Origin: Pectobacterium sp. A5351 | GTDB taxonomy: Bacteria; Pseudomonadota; Gammaproteobacteria; Enterobacterales; Enterobacteriaceae | Length of the DNA: 64,000 bases | Assembly: GCF_028335745.1 (NCBI RefSeq) | Contig: NZ_CP116477.1 | Coordinates: 1,178,001-1,242,000 of the forward strand | Direction of reading: 5' to 3' | Shown here: positions 48,811 to 58,028 of the stretch, one piece after another | How positions within the stretch are numbered: position 1 is the stretch's first letter | Layout of the letters: every line of letters begins with the position of its first letter | Made by a program: the position numbers and the translations under genes | The notes under the pieces: model-generated | Database searches by the model: none | What the model was told of the DNA's origin: nothing | What the model saw: the letters and a program-made list of their open reading frames with translations, nothing else

Positions 48811-48836
48811 AGGCAACCGATTACGCTCTGTATAAT
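48811..48836 (+). promoter_or_regulatory. guaB promoter with PurR-like box
   Basis: AGGCAACCGATTACGC matches 11 of 16 PurR consensus positions, and TATAAT (48831-48836) follows 4 bases later. This fits known PurR repression of guaBA in E. coli. Confidence 0.6.
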
Positions 48837-48888
48837 GCCACGGCAATATTTTATCTATTCTTACATCCACCTTGGTGAGATATTGCCC

Positions 48889-50355
48889 ATGCTACGTATC
48901 GCTAAAGAAGCACTGACGTTTGATGACGTCCTCCTGGTTCCCGCTCATTCTACTGTTCTGCCTAACACTGCCGATCTGTCCACGCAGTTGACGAAAAACA
49001 TCCGCCTGAACATTCCTATGCTGTCCGCAGCGATGGATACCGTTACCGAATCTGGTCTGGCTATTGCGCTGGCGCAGGAAGGCGGTCTGGGCTTTATTCA
49101 CAAAAATATGTCGATTGAGCGCCAGGCTGAAGAAGTGAGCCGCGTGAAAAAACACGAAAGCGGCGTTGTGGTTGATCCACAGACCGTGACTCCAGAAACG
49201 ACGCTGCGTGAAATGAAAGATCTGACCGAGCGTAACGGCTTTGCTGGCTATCCTGTCGTGGCAAAAGACAACGAACTGGTCGGTATCATCACTGGTCGTG
49301 ACGTGCGTTTTGTTACCGATCTCGAAAAACCGGTTAGCGCGTTCATGACGCCGAAAGAGCGTCTGGTCACTGTCAAAGAAGGCGAAGCGCGCGATATCGT
49401 GCTGCAAAAAATGCACGAAAAACGTGTCGAAAAAGCCTTGGTCGTTGACGACAAATTCCACCTGATCGGCATGATCACGGTAAAAGATTTCCAGAAAGCA
49501 GAACGTAAACCGAACGCCTGTAAAGACGAACACGGTCGTCTGCGCGTAGGCGCAGCGGTTGGCGCAGGTGCGGGTAACGAAGAGCGCGTTGATGCGTTGG
49601 TTGCCGCAGGCGTTGACGTTCTGCTGATCGACTCCTCACACGGCCATTCCGAAGGCGTATTGCAGCGTATTCGTGAAACGCGTGCGAAATACCCGAACCT
49701 CGAAATTATCGGCGGTAACGTCGCGACGGGCGCAGGTGCGAAAGCGCTGGTTGAAGCAGGCGTTAGTGCAGTCAAAGTGGGTATCGGCCCGGGCTCTATC
49801 TGTACGACGCGTATCGTGACTGGCGTAGGTGTACCGCAGATTACGGCGATCTCCGATGCGGTTGAAGCGCTGGAAGGCACGGGCATTCCGGTCATCGCCG
49901 ACGGTGGTATCCGTTTCTCTGGCGACATCGCTAAAGCCATCGCCGCAGGCGCAGCCTGTGTCATGGTCGGTTCCATGCTGGCGGGTACGGAAGAATCCCC
50001 GGGCGAAATCGAACTGTATCAGGGGCGTTCATTCAAATCTTACCGCGGTATGGGGTCATTGGGTGCGATGTCCAAAGGTTCATCAGACCGTTACTTCCAG
50101 ACCGATAACGCGGCCGACAAACTGGTGCCGGAAGGTATTGAAGGCCGCGTAGCCTATAAAGGTCGCCTGAAAGAGATCGTTCACCAGCAGATGGGCGGCT
50201 TGCGCTCCTGTATGGGGCTGACCGGCTGCGCGACTATCGATGCGCTGCGCACGCAGGCTGAGTTTGTACGCATCAGCGGCGCGGGCATTCAGGAAAGCCA
50301 CGTTCACGACGTTACCATTACTAAAGAGTCACCGAACTACCGTATGGGTTCATAA
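48889..50355 (+). CDS. guaB: Inosine-5'-monophosphate dehydrogenase
   Basis: 488 residues from [20 protein letters not shown], as in E. coli; an upstream ATG at 48835 lies at the promoter and is not used. Catalytic cysteine in the loop [18 protein letters not shown]. Two CBS repeats (about 95-205) sit inside the barrel, and the mobile flap includes [19 protein letters not shown]. It makes XMP from IMP. It precedes guaA with a strong hairpin between. Confidence 0.98.
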   Translation: MLRIAKEALTFDDVLLVPAHSTVLPNTADLSTQLTKNIRLNIPMLSAAMDTVTESGLAIALAQEGGLGFIHKNMSIERQAEEVSRVKKHESGVVVDPQTVTPETTLREMKDLTERNGFAGYPVVAKDNELVGIITGRDVRFVTDLEKPVSAFMTPKERLVTVKEGEARDIVLQKMHEKRVEKALVVDDKFHLIGMITVKDFQKAERKPNACKDEHGRLRVGAAVGAGAGNEERVDALVAAGVDVLLIDSSHGHSEGVLQRIRETRAKYPNLEIIGGNVATGAGAKALVEAGVSAVKVGIGPGSICTTRIVTGVGVPQITAISDAVEALEGTGIPVIADGGIRFSGDIAKAIAAGAACVMVGSMLAGTEESPGEIELYQGRSFKSYRGMGSLGAMSKGSSDRYFQTDNAADKLVPEGIEGRVAYKGRLKEIVHQQMGGLRSCMGLTGCATIDALRTQAEFVRISGAGIQESHVHDVTITKESPNYRMGS

Positions 50356-50390
50356 GGTGATTTAACGCGATAAACCCTGTACTATTTTGC

Positions 50391-50421
50391 GCCGCTCTGC
50401 CTTTGCGTAAGGCCGAGCGGC
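50391..50421 (+). other. Strong hairpin in the guaB-guaA spacer
   Basis: GCCGCTC and GAGCGGC enclose GCCTT and AAGGC with one mismatch on each side and a TGCGT loop. A T-run begins only about 13 bases later. It may attenuate or protect the mRNA between the two genes. Confidence 0.5.
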
Positions 50422-50479
50422 CAGATGGGTTTACTTTTTTCTTTCGCTTTTGTCTTTTGCTTTTTGGAACATGCTCCTC

Positions 50480-52057
50480 ATGACTCAAAACATTCATCAA
50501 CACCGCATTCTTATTCTGGATTTCGGCTCGCAGTACACGCAACTGGTGGCACGTCGCGTGCGTGAACTGGGCGTTTACTGTGAACTGTGGGCATGGGATG
50601 TCACGGAAGCGCAGATTCGCGGGTTTAATCCGAACGGGATCATCCTGTCCGGCGGCCCGGAAAGCACCACCGAGTTTGGCAGCCCACGTGCGCCAGAATA
50701 CGTGTTCAACGCTGGCGTACCGGTATTAGGCGTGTGTTACGGCATGCAGACGATGGCGATGCAACTGGGCGGCCACGTTGAAGGTTCCAACGAGCGTGAG
50801 TTTGGTTATGCGCAGGTAGAAGTGAAGACCGAGAGCGCGCTGGTGCGTGATATTCAGGATGCGTTGAGCGCCGCAGGTGCACCGCTGCTGGATGTCTGGA
50901 TGAGCCACGGCGACAAAGTGACGGCAATCCCAGAAGGGTTTGAGACTGTTGCGAGTACCGATACCTGTCCGTTTGCCATCATGGCGAACGAAGAAAAACG
51001 TTTTTACGGCGTGCAGTTCCACCCGGAAGTGACGCACACCCGCCAGGGCCAGCGCATGCTGGAGCGTTTTGTCCGTGACATCTGCCAGTGTGAAGCACTA
51101 TGGACGCCCGCCAAGATTATCGACGATGCGGTGACCCGTATTCGTGAGCAGGTCGGCAACGACAAAGTGATTCTGGGTCTGTCTGGCGGCGTGGATTCTT
51201 CTGTGACCGCGATGCTGCTGCACCGCGCGATTGGCGACCGCCTGACCTGCGTGTTTGTCGATAACGGCCTGCTGCGCCTGAATGAAGCCGATCAGGTGCT
51301 GGAAATGTTCGGCGATCATTTCGGTCTGAACATTGTGCATGTGGCAGCGGAAGATCGCTTCCTGAGCGAACTGGCTGGCGAAAATGATCCAGAAGCCAAG
51401 CGTAAGATCATCGGTCGCGTGTTTGTTGAAGTGTTCGATGAAGAAGCCAGCAAGCAAGCCGAAGTGAAATGGCTGGCGCAAGGCACCATCTACCCAGACG
51501 TGATCGAATCCGCGGCATCTGCCACGGGCAAAGCGCACGTGATCAAGTCCCACCACAACGTAGGTGGCTTGCCGAAAGAGATGAAGCTGGGTCTGGTTGA
51601 GCCGCTGAAAGAGCTGTTCAAAGACGAAGTGCGTAAGATCGGTCTGGAACTGGGTCTGCCGTACAACATGCTGTACCGCCATCCGTTCCCGGGCCCTGGT
51701 CTGGGCGTGCGCGTACTGGGTGAAGTGAAGAAAGAATATTGCGACCTGCTGCGTCGTGCGGATGCGATCTTCATCGAAGAACTGCACAAAGCTGACCTAT
51801 ACAACAAGGTTAGCCAGGCATTCACCGTCTTCCTGCCAGTCCGTTCCGTGGGCGTGATGGGCGATGGCCGTAAATACGATTGGGTTGTCTCGCTGCGTGC
51901 GGTAGAGACCATCGACTTTATGACCGCGCACTGGGCACACCTGCCATACGATTTCTTAGGCCGCGTCTCCAACCGCATCATCAACGAAGTCGACGGCATC
52001 TCCCGCGTCGTTTACGACGTATCGGGTAAGCCACCGGCCACGATTGAGTGGGAATAA
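50480..52057 (+). CDS. guaA: GMP synthase (glutamine-hydrolysing)
   Basis: 525 residues from [20 protein letters not shown], as in E. coli; upstream in-frame ATGs (50450, 50471) would add 10 or 3 residues. Class I glutamine amidotransferase domain (about 1-205) with the nucleophile in VCYGMQTMA. The ATP-pyrophosphatase P-loop [11 protein letters not shown] follows. The C-terminal dimerisation domain ends in KPPATIEWE. It makes GMP from XMP. Confidence 0.98.
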   Translation: MTQNIHQHRILILDFGSQYTQLVARRVRELGVYCELWAWDVTEAQIRGFNPNGIILSGGPESTTEFGSPRAPEYVFNAGVPVLGVCYGMQTMAMQLGGHVEGSNEREFGYAQVEVKTESALVRDIQDALSAAGAPLLDVWMSHGDKVTAIPEGFETVASTDTCPFAIMANEEKRFYGVQFHPEVTHTRQGQRMLERFVRDICQCEALWTPAKIIDDAVTRIREQVGNDKVILGLSGGVDSSVTAMLLHRAIGDRLTCVFVDNGLLRLNEADQVLEMFGDHFGLNIVHVAAEDRFLSELAGENDPEAKRKIIGRVFVEVFDEEASKQAEVKWLAQGTIYPDVIESAASATGKAHVIKSHHNVGGLPKEMKLGLVEPLKELFKDEVRKIGLELGLPYNMLYRHPFPGPGLGVRVLGEVKKEYCDLLRRADAIFIEELHKADLYNKVSQAFTVFLPVRSVGVMGDGRKYDWVVSLRAVETIDFMTAHWAHLPYDFLGRVSNRIINEVDGISRVVYDVSGKPPATIEWE

Positions 52058-52091
52058 TCCTGCGCTGAAATAGTGTTGTGCTAAACAGCAA

Positions 52092-52117
52092 AAACCCGCG
52101 TGACTGCGGGTTTTTTT
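52092..52117 (+). terminator. Rho-independent terminator of guaA
   Basis: AAACCCGC pairs with GCGGGTTT around a six-base loop and continues into seven Ts. Confidence 0.95.
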
Positions 52118-52150
52118 ACGTCTTTCTGCGCTCTTGAGTGACTGATATTT

Positions 52151-52489
52151 TTAGTTATTGTGAGTATAGGGAATCAGTCGAACGCCTGCGGCTCTGGTGA
52201 TTTCGGTGAGCGTCGTCAGCGTCGGGTTGCCATTTTCAGACAATGTTCTGTACAGTTGTTGGCGAGACAGTCCCGATTTTTTGGCTATTTCGCCCACTCC
52301 GCCACGCGCTTCAACAACACGGCGTAATGCTGTCAGGAATGCCGCGATGCCACCTTCCTCATAAATATCCTCTAGTGCTGTCTGGAGGTATATTTCTGCG
52401 TATTCAGGATTTTCTCGTAGTTCCGCAACCATTGCATCATCGTGGCTAATGGCTTTTTCGAATGTAGTGGATTGGGTGATGATTGCCAT
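52151..52489 (-). CDS. HigA-type antitoxin (orphan)
   Basis: 112 residues. N-terminal half: LRENPEYAEIYLQTALEDIYEEGGIAAF, typical of the antidote proteins paired with HigB/Gp49-like RelE-fold toxins. C-terminal half: an Xre-type helix-turn-helix, GGVGEIAKKSGLSRQQLYRTLSENG, with the recognition helix around residues 78-88. The partner toxin gene would lie directly upstream, and only its last 30-odd codons remain (52494-52607). The antitoxin frame is intact, so it survives as an orphan regulator. Confidence 0.85.
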   Translation of the reverse strand: MAIITQSTTFEKAISHDDAMVAELRENPEYAEIYLQTALEDIYEEGGIAAFLTALRRVVEARGGVGEIAKKSGLSRQQLYRTLSENGNPTLTTLTEITRAAGVRLIPYTHNN

Positions 52490-52493
52490 AATG

Positions 52494-52607
52494 TTACCTC
52501 TTTTGATAATCCCGCCAGTATCGCACCGCTTTATCTAAATCTTTGCTTTGGCTTGATTTATCGCCACCGGTGAAGAGCAAAATCATCTTATCGAAGTCCT
52601 TAGTCCT
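52494..52607 (-). pseudogene. 3' remnant of a HigB/RelE-type toxin gene
   Basis: The minus-strand frame reads RTKDFDKMILLFTGGDKSSQ and ends YWRDYQKR, closely like the C-terminus of addiction-module killer proteins (ILLxxGGDKS). A stop codon (TAA at 52608-52610) interrupts the frame immediately upstream, and no toxin N-terminus is recognisable further up. The stop lies 4 bases before the antitoxin start, the usual toxin-antitoxin spacing. The gene lost its 5' part. Confidence 0.75.
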
Positions 52608-52965
52608 TTAATTTTTGTAACTTAAAAACGACAGTTCTGCAAGGATGCCTTCGAGCGTATTGGTACATCAGGCTTTGGAACTAAGTTTTTTATTTACGAA
52701 TAGGGGGCGGTTTCGTGCGTGATAGGTAATGAATGCCCTGTTGCACAAGCACGCCTTGTCGGGTGTGTGATGAAATGACAGAGAAATACGGCGGTTATCA
52801 CGAACGAAACTTTTGTACCTATTCACATAATAGATAGCCAGAGTCATAACGCTCGTCTAACGCCTTGAAAGATGTGACTCATCGTCCGTGGTCTTACTCA
52901 TCACAAAGCGCGATCCTGCCCACACGGAAATCAAAAAGGGTTTTTGATAGGTGGAGGGAAATGGA
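52608..52965. other. Non-coding gap before the Ner-like gene
   Basis: About 360 bases. I see no further toxin codons, no RNA gene and no repeat. Several hexamers could serve as promoters, but none is convincing. Confidence 0.5.
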
Positions 52966-53181
52966 ATGAATCACACTGATTGGCACCCGGCGGATATCAT
53001 CGCGGGATTACGGAAGAAAGGGACGACGCTGGCGGCGGTTTCCAGAGCGGCGGGGCTGGCGTCATCTACGTTGGCGAATGCGCTCACCAGACATTGGCCG
53101 AAAGGAGAACGCTTGATTGCCGAAGCGATGCGGAAAAGGCCGGAAGAGATTTGGCCGTCGCGTTATTCAGGCGTGAAGTGA
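52966..53181 (+). CDS. Ner/SfsB-type DNA-binding protein
   Basis: 71 residues from MNHTDWHPADIIAGLRKKGT with GGAGGG upstream; an ATG five codons earlier is possible. Its helix-turn-helix (LAAVSRAAGLASSTLANALT) and the segment WPKGERLIAEAMRKRPEEIW match the Ner/Nlp (SfsB) family, which derives from Mu-like phage repressors. It may regulate sugar genes as E. coli SfsB does. It stands alone between the toxin remnant and miniature element copy C. Confidence 0.85.
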   Translation: MNHTDWHPADIIAGLRKKGTTLAAVSRAAGLASSTLANALTRHWPKGERLIAEAMRKRPEEIWPSRYSGVK

Positions 53182-53227
53182 GGGCGGGGAGTAGGGTAGA
53201 AAAAGGTGAAAGCGCTATTCCTCGATG

Positions 53228-53341
53228 TAATGTTGTTCACTTAAACATGGATTTAGGGGGAAACGCGGTGATGAGGTTTCCGCAGGGATACCTCGCACCG
53301 TGGTAGCCCCCGGTATCTCGATCTTTAAACGATCGGCATTA
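53228..53341 (+). mobile_element. Miniature inverted-repeat element, copy C
   Basis: 114 bases, about 80 percent like copy B. Left end TAATGTTGTTCACTTAAACA (14 of 20 like the IS left end); right end, reverse complemented, TAATGCCGATCGTTTAAAGA (16 of 20 like the IS right end). Flanks TATTCCTCGATG (53216-53227) and CATTCATCGATG (53342-53353) agree in 10 of 12, a decayed target duplication. It has no coding content. Confidence 0.87.
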
Positions 53342-53433
53342 CATTCATCGATGGCGCTTTTTCATGTCAGTCGTAAGCCCTATCGTGCAATGAAATCACG
53401 CAAACACGACTTTAACGCTATTAATCTTGAGTG

Positions 53434-53808
53434 CTAACGCTTTTCCTGTTGCTTCAAAATCTCCGTCTTAAGCACATCTACCTCCTTGCCGTTGATCGTA
53501 GCGGTAGCGGCGGTGACCTGATATTCCAAATCGTGGAACTGGCAAAAATCGGATTGGTACTGCGGGAGCAGGGCTGATTCCTGGGAAAAAATGAATTTTT
53601 CTCCCATCATTCCAACATCAAGGCTACTCGATCCAAAAGGCGGGAAGGCGAGTGTTTGTTCGGCCGAAGCGCCTTCACTATTTTTGAGTCGCAGCGTGGC
53701 GCGAAAATTGGCGACTTCGCCTAATTTATTCGTATTGATAGAGAAATTCAGCTCGCATTTATAGGGATTATTATTTCCACCGTATGGGCTAGATTCATGC
53801 TTTAACAT
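53434..53808 (-). CDS. Protein of unknown function downstream of the acylase
   Basis: 124 residues; I do not firmly recognise it. No signal peptide is present from this start. The central part (NPYKCELNFSINTNKLGEVA, FRATLRLKNSEG) looks beta-rich, with two cysteines that could pair (YKCEL and DFCQF). A weak resemblance to IrmA-type small beta-sandwich proteins is possible but unproven. It lies 42 bases downstream of the acylase gene, with a small TCGGGAAA/TTTTCCCGA hairpin between, so it may be co-transcribed. IrmA proteins are secreted, so a missing upstream signal peptide would matter. Confidence 0.55.
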   Translation of the reverse strand: MLKHESSPYGGNNNPYKCELNFSINTNKLGEVANFRATLRLKNSEGASAEQTLAFPPFGSSSLDVGMMGEKFIFSQESALLPQYQSDFCQFHDLEYQVTAATATINGKEVDVLKTEILKQQEKR

Positions 53809-53850
53809 TATCGTGAAATAAACAGAATGTCGGGAAAATAATTTCCCGAT

Positions 53851-54981
53851 TTACAGTCCGGCGAATTTAAACGGTGTAGCGGGCTTAAAGTGCTCTGAAG
53901 CTTGACCAGAATAGATGGTGCTTTGGTTTGGCCCTAACTCTAACTTGCTAGCGTTGTTTCCACGCGGCGCAAAGTCAATTTTTTTCAAATCAACCCAAAA
54001 GATATTGGGGGAGACGGCAGATTCAAAGAAATATTGTAGCGATTTATGGTCGACAACGGTACGCCAGCGTGTTGAAGCGATATTTGGCATGTTCGGTAAC
54101 GAATAACCATAAGGAACGGAGGCATTACGTATAATACTGAATGCGGTGGCTAAATCCGCTTTATCTTTCTCTATTTTACTTTTCTCTGCGACCCCAGGAA
54201 TAAGTTTATTAGGGGCAACATTATCCACATAGAATGACGCGCGAACAAAGCGATCGGCAGCGCGGTTTGTTCCCGGTAGCATCACATTGCCACCGATCTG
54301 ATCCCAATAGGCATTCAGCGTTAACTGTTGATCGAAGGTGGGAGAATTGGTCATCACCTGATAGTCTTTACTATGATGAATGACTTGTTTGCCATCGATA
54401 TATTCAATAATCGCACTGTCGCCAGATGAATCAGATAAAGAAAGATGGAGTGTCGCATCCCGATGCTGCCCTTCTACAGGTTTAGTGACGACAATGAATT
54501 TCTCCTGCTGTAATGATTTTACAGCCTCATCAACGGTGGCAAAATTATCCAGCACGTATTGTGCCCAGGCGGCGACGCTTAAGCCCGGTTTTTTTGCTGT
54601 CGGTGCAGTTTTGGGATATTCAGACTCTGCCAGCCAGAGTACGTTTGCTGCTAACCCTTTTTCATTAACGCCATCAGTAGTGGAAGCCATGTTCTCTTTG
54701 CTATCAAAAGCAGAGGCAATCACACTGCCATATTTTGACGTCCATTCCAGAGAATGTGGGCCTGCGGCACCAGAGCGCTTTAATTCTCGAGGGAAAATCC
54801 ACAGGTTGGTCTCGGTATCATCGGCCCAGTCCATGGAACGGGCGGTAATGGGATAATCGGGGTTATTTTGATCCTTATAAACAAGCCGTGTGCAGGCGAG
54901 TGAAACCGCTGACCCTAGCGTTAATGCTGCTAATGACAGCGCGCATACCGTAGACTTAAGATGCTTATTATTTTTTATCAT
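53851..54981 (-). CDS. Periplasmic penicillin-V-acylase-type Ntn hydrolase
   Basis: 376 residues of the choloylglycine hydrolase family. The leader MIKNNKHLKSTVCALSLAAL is removed before Cys30 (SLACTRLVYKD), which becomes the N-terminal nucleophile. Active-site motifs: ARSMDWADDTETNLW with Arg and Asp, the central NSPTFDQQLTLNAYWDQI with Asn, and the later Arg in RWRTVVDH. Pectobacterium atrosepticum PVA of this type has been reported to cleave penicillin V and long-chain N-acyl homoserine lactones, so a quorum-sensing link is plausible. It is transcribed with or just before the unknown gene at 53434. Confidence 0.9.
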   Translation of the reverse strand: MIKNNKHLKSTVCALSLAALTLGSAVSLACTRLVYKDQNNPDYPITARSMDWADDTETNLWIFPRELKRSGAAGPHSLEWTSKYGSVIASAFDSKENMASTTDGVNEKGLAANVLWLAESEYPKTAPTAKKPGLSVAAWAQYVLDNFATVDEAVKSLQQEKFIVVTKPVEGQHRDATLHLSLSDSSGDSAIIEYIDGKQVIHHSKDYQVMTNSPTFDQQLTLNAYWDQIGGNVMLPGTNRAADRFVRASFYVDNVAPNKLIPGVAEKSKIEKDKADLATAFSIIRNASVPYGYSLPNMPNIASTRWRTVVDHKSLQYFFESAVSPNIFWVDLKKIDFAPRGNNASKLELGPNQSTIYSGQASEHFKPATPFKFAGL

Positions 54982-55381
54982 TTAATTTCTCCACGTTTAT
55001 TCTCAGAGGGGCGTAGATTCACTAATCCTAGTGCTGATTATAGTCAGTGATTTATTTATGGGAGGCGGTGGTCTAAAAATAAATATAACGATACGTGCTG
55101 ATTAATTTATTTCTAATAATTAAATGAGAATACGATTTTTTTGGTGGTTTTTTTATTTGCAATACCGTCTCACAGTAGATCAAATTTTGTATAGAACGCT
55201 GAGACGGTGATTGCTGTACCCACGCAACGTAAAAATAGGTCAATATTTCACCTGCTATCTTAACCTTACCGACAACTGGCAGTAAACTGACGGAATGCTT
55301 TTTTGACCGATTTTCACTGTGGGCGCTCGTCCGCAGGCGTATCGATTCCGTTCCATCTCTTTTCTGTGAGCTAGCTGGCCT
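54982..55381. other. AT-rich divergent spacer
   Basis: This 400-base spacer separates the acylase (minus) and the DUF3750 gene (plus). It is AT-rich around 55060-55160. A nine-base perfect inverted repeat (ACCGTCTCA at 55164-55172, TGAGACGGT at 55200-55208) has a 27-base spacer and no T-run. No gene is supported. Confidence 0.5.
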
Positions 55382-56155
55382 ATGACGTACCTCAAATTCT
55401 TGGGGATTGGGTTTATTTGTGTGCTGTTGCTGTCTTTTTGGCAAAGCTGGGCGCAGTCAACGCGTAACGGTGAAACGTTTAGCGGGCAAAGCTGGTGGTC
55501 TGCCAAACGTGATTCTTCCGGCTTAGCGCCGAACCCTGTGCAATTTCGCCAAACGGCTATCGTGCAGGTTTATGCTGCACCGACTTACGGCTGGAGGGGA
55601 CTGGTAGCCGTGCATCCGTGGATCATTTTCAAGAACGCGGGGGAAACCCAATATCGTCGCTATGAAGTGGTGAGCTGGGGGAGCGATAACGTTGTCCGCC
55701 TGAACCGTTCGGCGGCGGATGCATATTGGTACGGGGCGATGCCGAAACTGTTGGCGGAACACCGTGGCGACAAGGCGGAAGCCATGATTCCGCAGATTGA
55801 GGCTGCGATTAAAAGCTATCCGTGGCCAAAGACTTACCACGCTTGGCCGGGGCCGAATAGCAATACGTTTCTCGCACACATTGGCCGCGAAGTGCCTGCT
55901 CTCAAGCTGGACATGCCAGCTAATGCCATTGGTAAGGATTACCGCCCGATCACGCGTCCGGTTGGACTGTCGCCATCGGGAAGCGGCGTGCAGATCTCGC
56001 TGTTAGGCGTGCTGGGTATCACGATGGGGGTTGAAGAGGGCATCGAAGCCAATATTTTGGGGCTGAACATGGGCGTGGATATGAACCCGCCAGCGCTGCG
56101 CTTGCCTTTTGTTGGCCGTCTCGGCTATGAAAAAACGGGCCGCGAAGAAGGCTAA
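55382..56155 (+). CDS. DUF3750 family protein
   Basis: 257 residues. An N-terminal signal or membrane anchor (MTYLKFLGIGFICVLLLSFW) is followed by the DUF3750 domain: WRGLVAVHPWIIFKNAG, the WG and YEVVSWGSDN segments, and YHAWPGPNSNTFLAHIGREV near residue 155, where Cys is replaced by Ser relative to some cysteine peptidases of the same general shape. Function is unknown; the protein is probably periplasmic or membrane-anchored. It is convergent with the broken LysR gene. Confidence 0.82.
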   Translation: MTYLKFLGIGFICVLLLSFWQSWAQSTRNGETFSGQSWWSAKRDSSGLAPNPVQFRQTAIVQVYAAPTYGWRGLVAVHPWIIFKNAGETQYRRYEVVSWGSDNVVRLNRSAADAYWYGAMPKLLAEHRGDKAEAMIPQIEAAIKSYPWPKTYHAWPGPNSNTFLAHIGREVPALKLDMPANAIGKDYRPITRPVGLSPSGSGVQISLLGVLGITMGVEEGIEANILGLNMGVDMNPPALRLPFVGRLGYEKTGREEG

Positions 56156-56171
56156 GCGTAGCATCTCTTCC

Positions 56172-56880
56172 TTACGTTCCGCATTGTCGCAGGTGTGTCA
56201 GCAGATTGGCGACTTCGGGTTGCAGAATCGCGCCGGATTTCACGCCCAGCCAGAGCTGGCGTGAAGCCCACTCGTCGGTGAGATTGATGGCGCGTAACCC
56301 GGTTCCCAGCACTTCCGGGCGAATCGCGCCCTCCGGCAAGACGCTGATCCCCAGTCCCGCTTCTATCATCCGGCAAATACCGTCAAAGCTGCTGAGCTGA
56401 ACCCGCAGGCGCAGCACTCTCCCTCGTTCATCCGACGCATCTCTCAGCTGTTTCAGCAGAGAGCTGCCGCTATTGAGGCTGACGTAATCGTAGTGCAATG
56501 TGTCGTTAAAGCTCACTTCTGACCGTGCGGAAAGCGGATGTTGAGGAGGAACGAGAACAACCAGCTTGTCCTGACGGTAAGGAATCTTCTCGACGCCCTG
56601 TGAGCCGACGTTGTCCGCGAAGATGCCGATATCCGCTTCCCCATCGCCAGCGCTGTCACCACGGTTTTACTGAGCTTTTCCTCCAGGTTAATACGGATGA
56701 GTGGGCGGGTCTGGAGGAATGATGCCAGATCCTGTGGAAGAAACTGAATAACCGCCGAGGTATTGGCCCACATATGTACGTGGCCGCGCACGCCAACGGC
56801 GTAGTCGTCCATTTCGCCGTCTGGGCAACCTGCAAAAAGATGCGGAGCGACTGAAGGTCAAAATGCGCAGGATTAATCAT
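56172..56880 (-). pseudogene. LysR-family regulator with internal deletion and frameshift
   Basis: The first codons (MINPAHFDLQSLRIFLQVAQ, from 56880) are a normal LysR start. Immediately after, the reading frame changes and the sequence resumes at MDDYAVGVRGHVHMWANTSA (about residue 80-95 of an intact protein), so roughly 60 codons covering the helix-turn-helix are missing. A second lesion lies near 56640, where GGGG instead of five Gs shifts LAMGKADIGIF out of frame. The effector domain then continues (56516-56172) to a normal end. Two independent lesions make the gene non-functional. Confidence 0.88.
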
Positions 56881-57107
56881 GATGTATTGAGAGTCCTCAG
56901 CAGAGCGGGAAACCAGCACAATAGCTGGCAGTTTGATTCCGCGCAGCATGTCGTCACATGTCTTATGTCAATCTATACGTTAACACAGTTGGAGGTTTTC
57001 CTGACAGGAAAGGGTTATTGACTATTCAGGGATTATCAAGATGCGGCTCTGCGCCTAGGATGACGTTGTCCTCTCTCTTTTTACCTTACGGGTTACCTGG
57101 TTACGTT

Positions 57108-57875
57108 ATGTTTAGCTTAATGATGTTCAGCGATATGTTGTTGTGTTTGCTTTTGGGGATTGGGCTGGGGTTTTGCGGAGGCATGTTGGGGATCGGCGGT
57201 GGGCTTATTGCGATTCCTATTCTGGGTGTGCTCTTTGGGATGGATCAGCATATGGCACAGGGAACTGCGTTAGTGATGATTACGCCTAACGTGCTGATTG
57301 GTTTTCTACGCTATCGCCAACGTAACCGTATTGATACGCGAGTCGCATTAACTATGTGCGCTTTTGCGACGGGGTCTGCCTACCTTGCCGCTCACATTGC
57401 GTCATCGATTGATGTTCACCACCTCCAGCGCGCTTTCGCCACTTTCCTGCTGGTGCTGGCGGCGTACTATATGTGGCAGTGGTATAACAAGAAGCGCAGC
57501 AAAAAGCCTGAGATTGTGTTGTCGCCCAAATATCTGCCGTTGATTGGCGTGGCGAGTGGGTTTATGTCCGGTATTTTTACCGTTGGCGGTGGTCTGGTGG
57601 TGGTGCCAGTGCTGGTGACACTCTTTGCCTTTGCGCAAACGCAGGCGCAGGGCATGGCGTTGATTCTCGTGATTCCGGGGGCGCTGGCGGCGCTACTGTC
57701 TTATTCGCAGGCGGGTAATGTTGACTGGAGTATCGGTTTACCACTGTCGCTGGGGGGGATCATCAGTGTGTCCTGGGGGGTCGCTGTTGCTCACAAACTT
57801 CCGGTCGCTTATTTGCGCCGCGCGTTTTGTCTTATGCTGGTCGGTGTGGGTATCACTATGCTGGTGCTGAGATAA
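57108..57875 (+). CDS. TSUP-family permease (TauE/SafE)
   Basis: 255 residues from the ATG at 57108; starts at 57123, 57126 or further upstream (56958) are also open and no ribosome site decides. About eight membrane segments in two similar halves. Family motifs: GFCGGMLGIGGGLIAIPILG in the first half and GFMSGIFTVGGGLVVVPVLV in the second. TSUP proteins export sulfite, sulfoacetate or other sulfonates and small anions. It is divergent from the broken LysR gene, which was probably its regulator. Confidence 0.85.
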   Translation: MFSLMMFSDMLLCLLLGIGLGFCGGMLGIGGGLIAIPILGVLFGMDQHMAQGTALVMITPNVLIGFLRYRQRNRIDTRVALTMCAFATGSAYLAAHIASSIDVHHLQRAFATFLLVLAAYYMWQWYNKKRSKKPEIVLSPKYLPLIGVASGFMSGIFTVGGGLVVVPVLVTLFAFAQTQAQGMALILVIPGALAALLSYSQAGNVDWSIGLPLSLGGIISVSWGVAVAHKLPVAYLRRAFCLMLVGVGITMLVLR

Positions 57876-57983
57876 TGGCGTGAGACATCATCGTTATCGC
57901 TCTTAATTCCTATTTATTCCTTTAAATAGAGAGGCATTCGTCCTAAAGTTTTCAGCGCTTTCTCCATTGATATAAAGAAAATA

Positions 57984-58012
57984 AAACGGGATAGCGTAGT
58001 GCTATCCCGTTT
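57984..58012. terminator. Bidirectional terminator between TSUP and adhP genes
   Basis: AAACGGGATAGC pairs perfectly with GCTATCCCGTTT around a GTAGT loop. A-rich DNA on the left gives a T-run for the minus-strand adhP transcript. Confidence 0.88.
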
Positions 58013-58028
58013 ATATACAGAACGTCGT

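Noticed and set aside
55164..55208. Inverted repeat ACCGTCTCA/TGAGACGGT as a terminator
   Set aside because: The 27-base spacer and lack of a T-run on either strand make a terminator unlikely; kept only as a note in the gap description.
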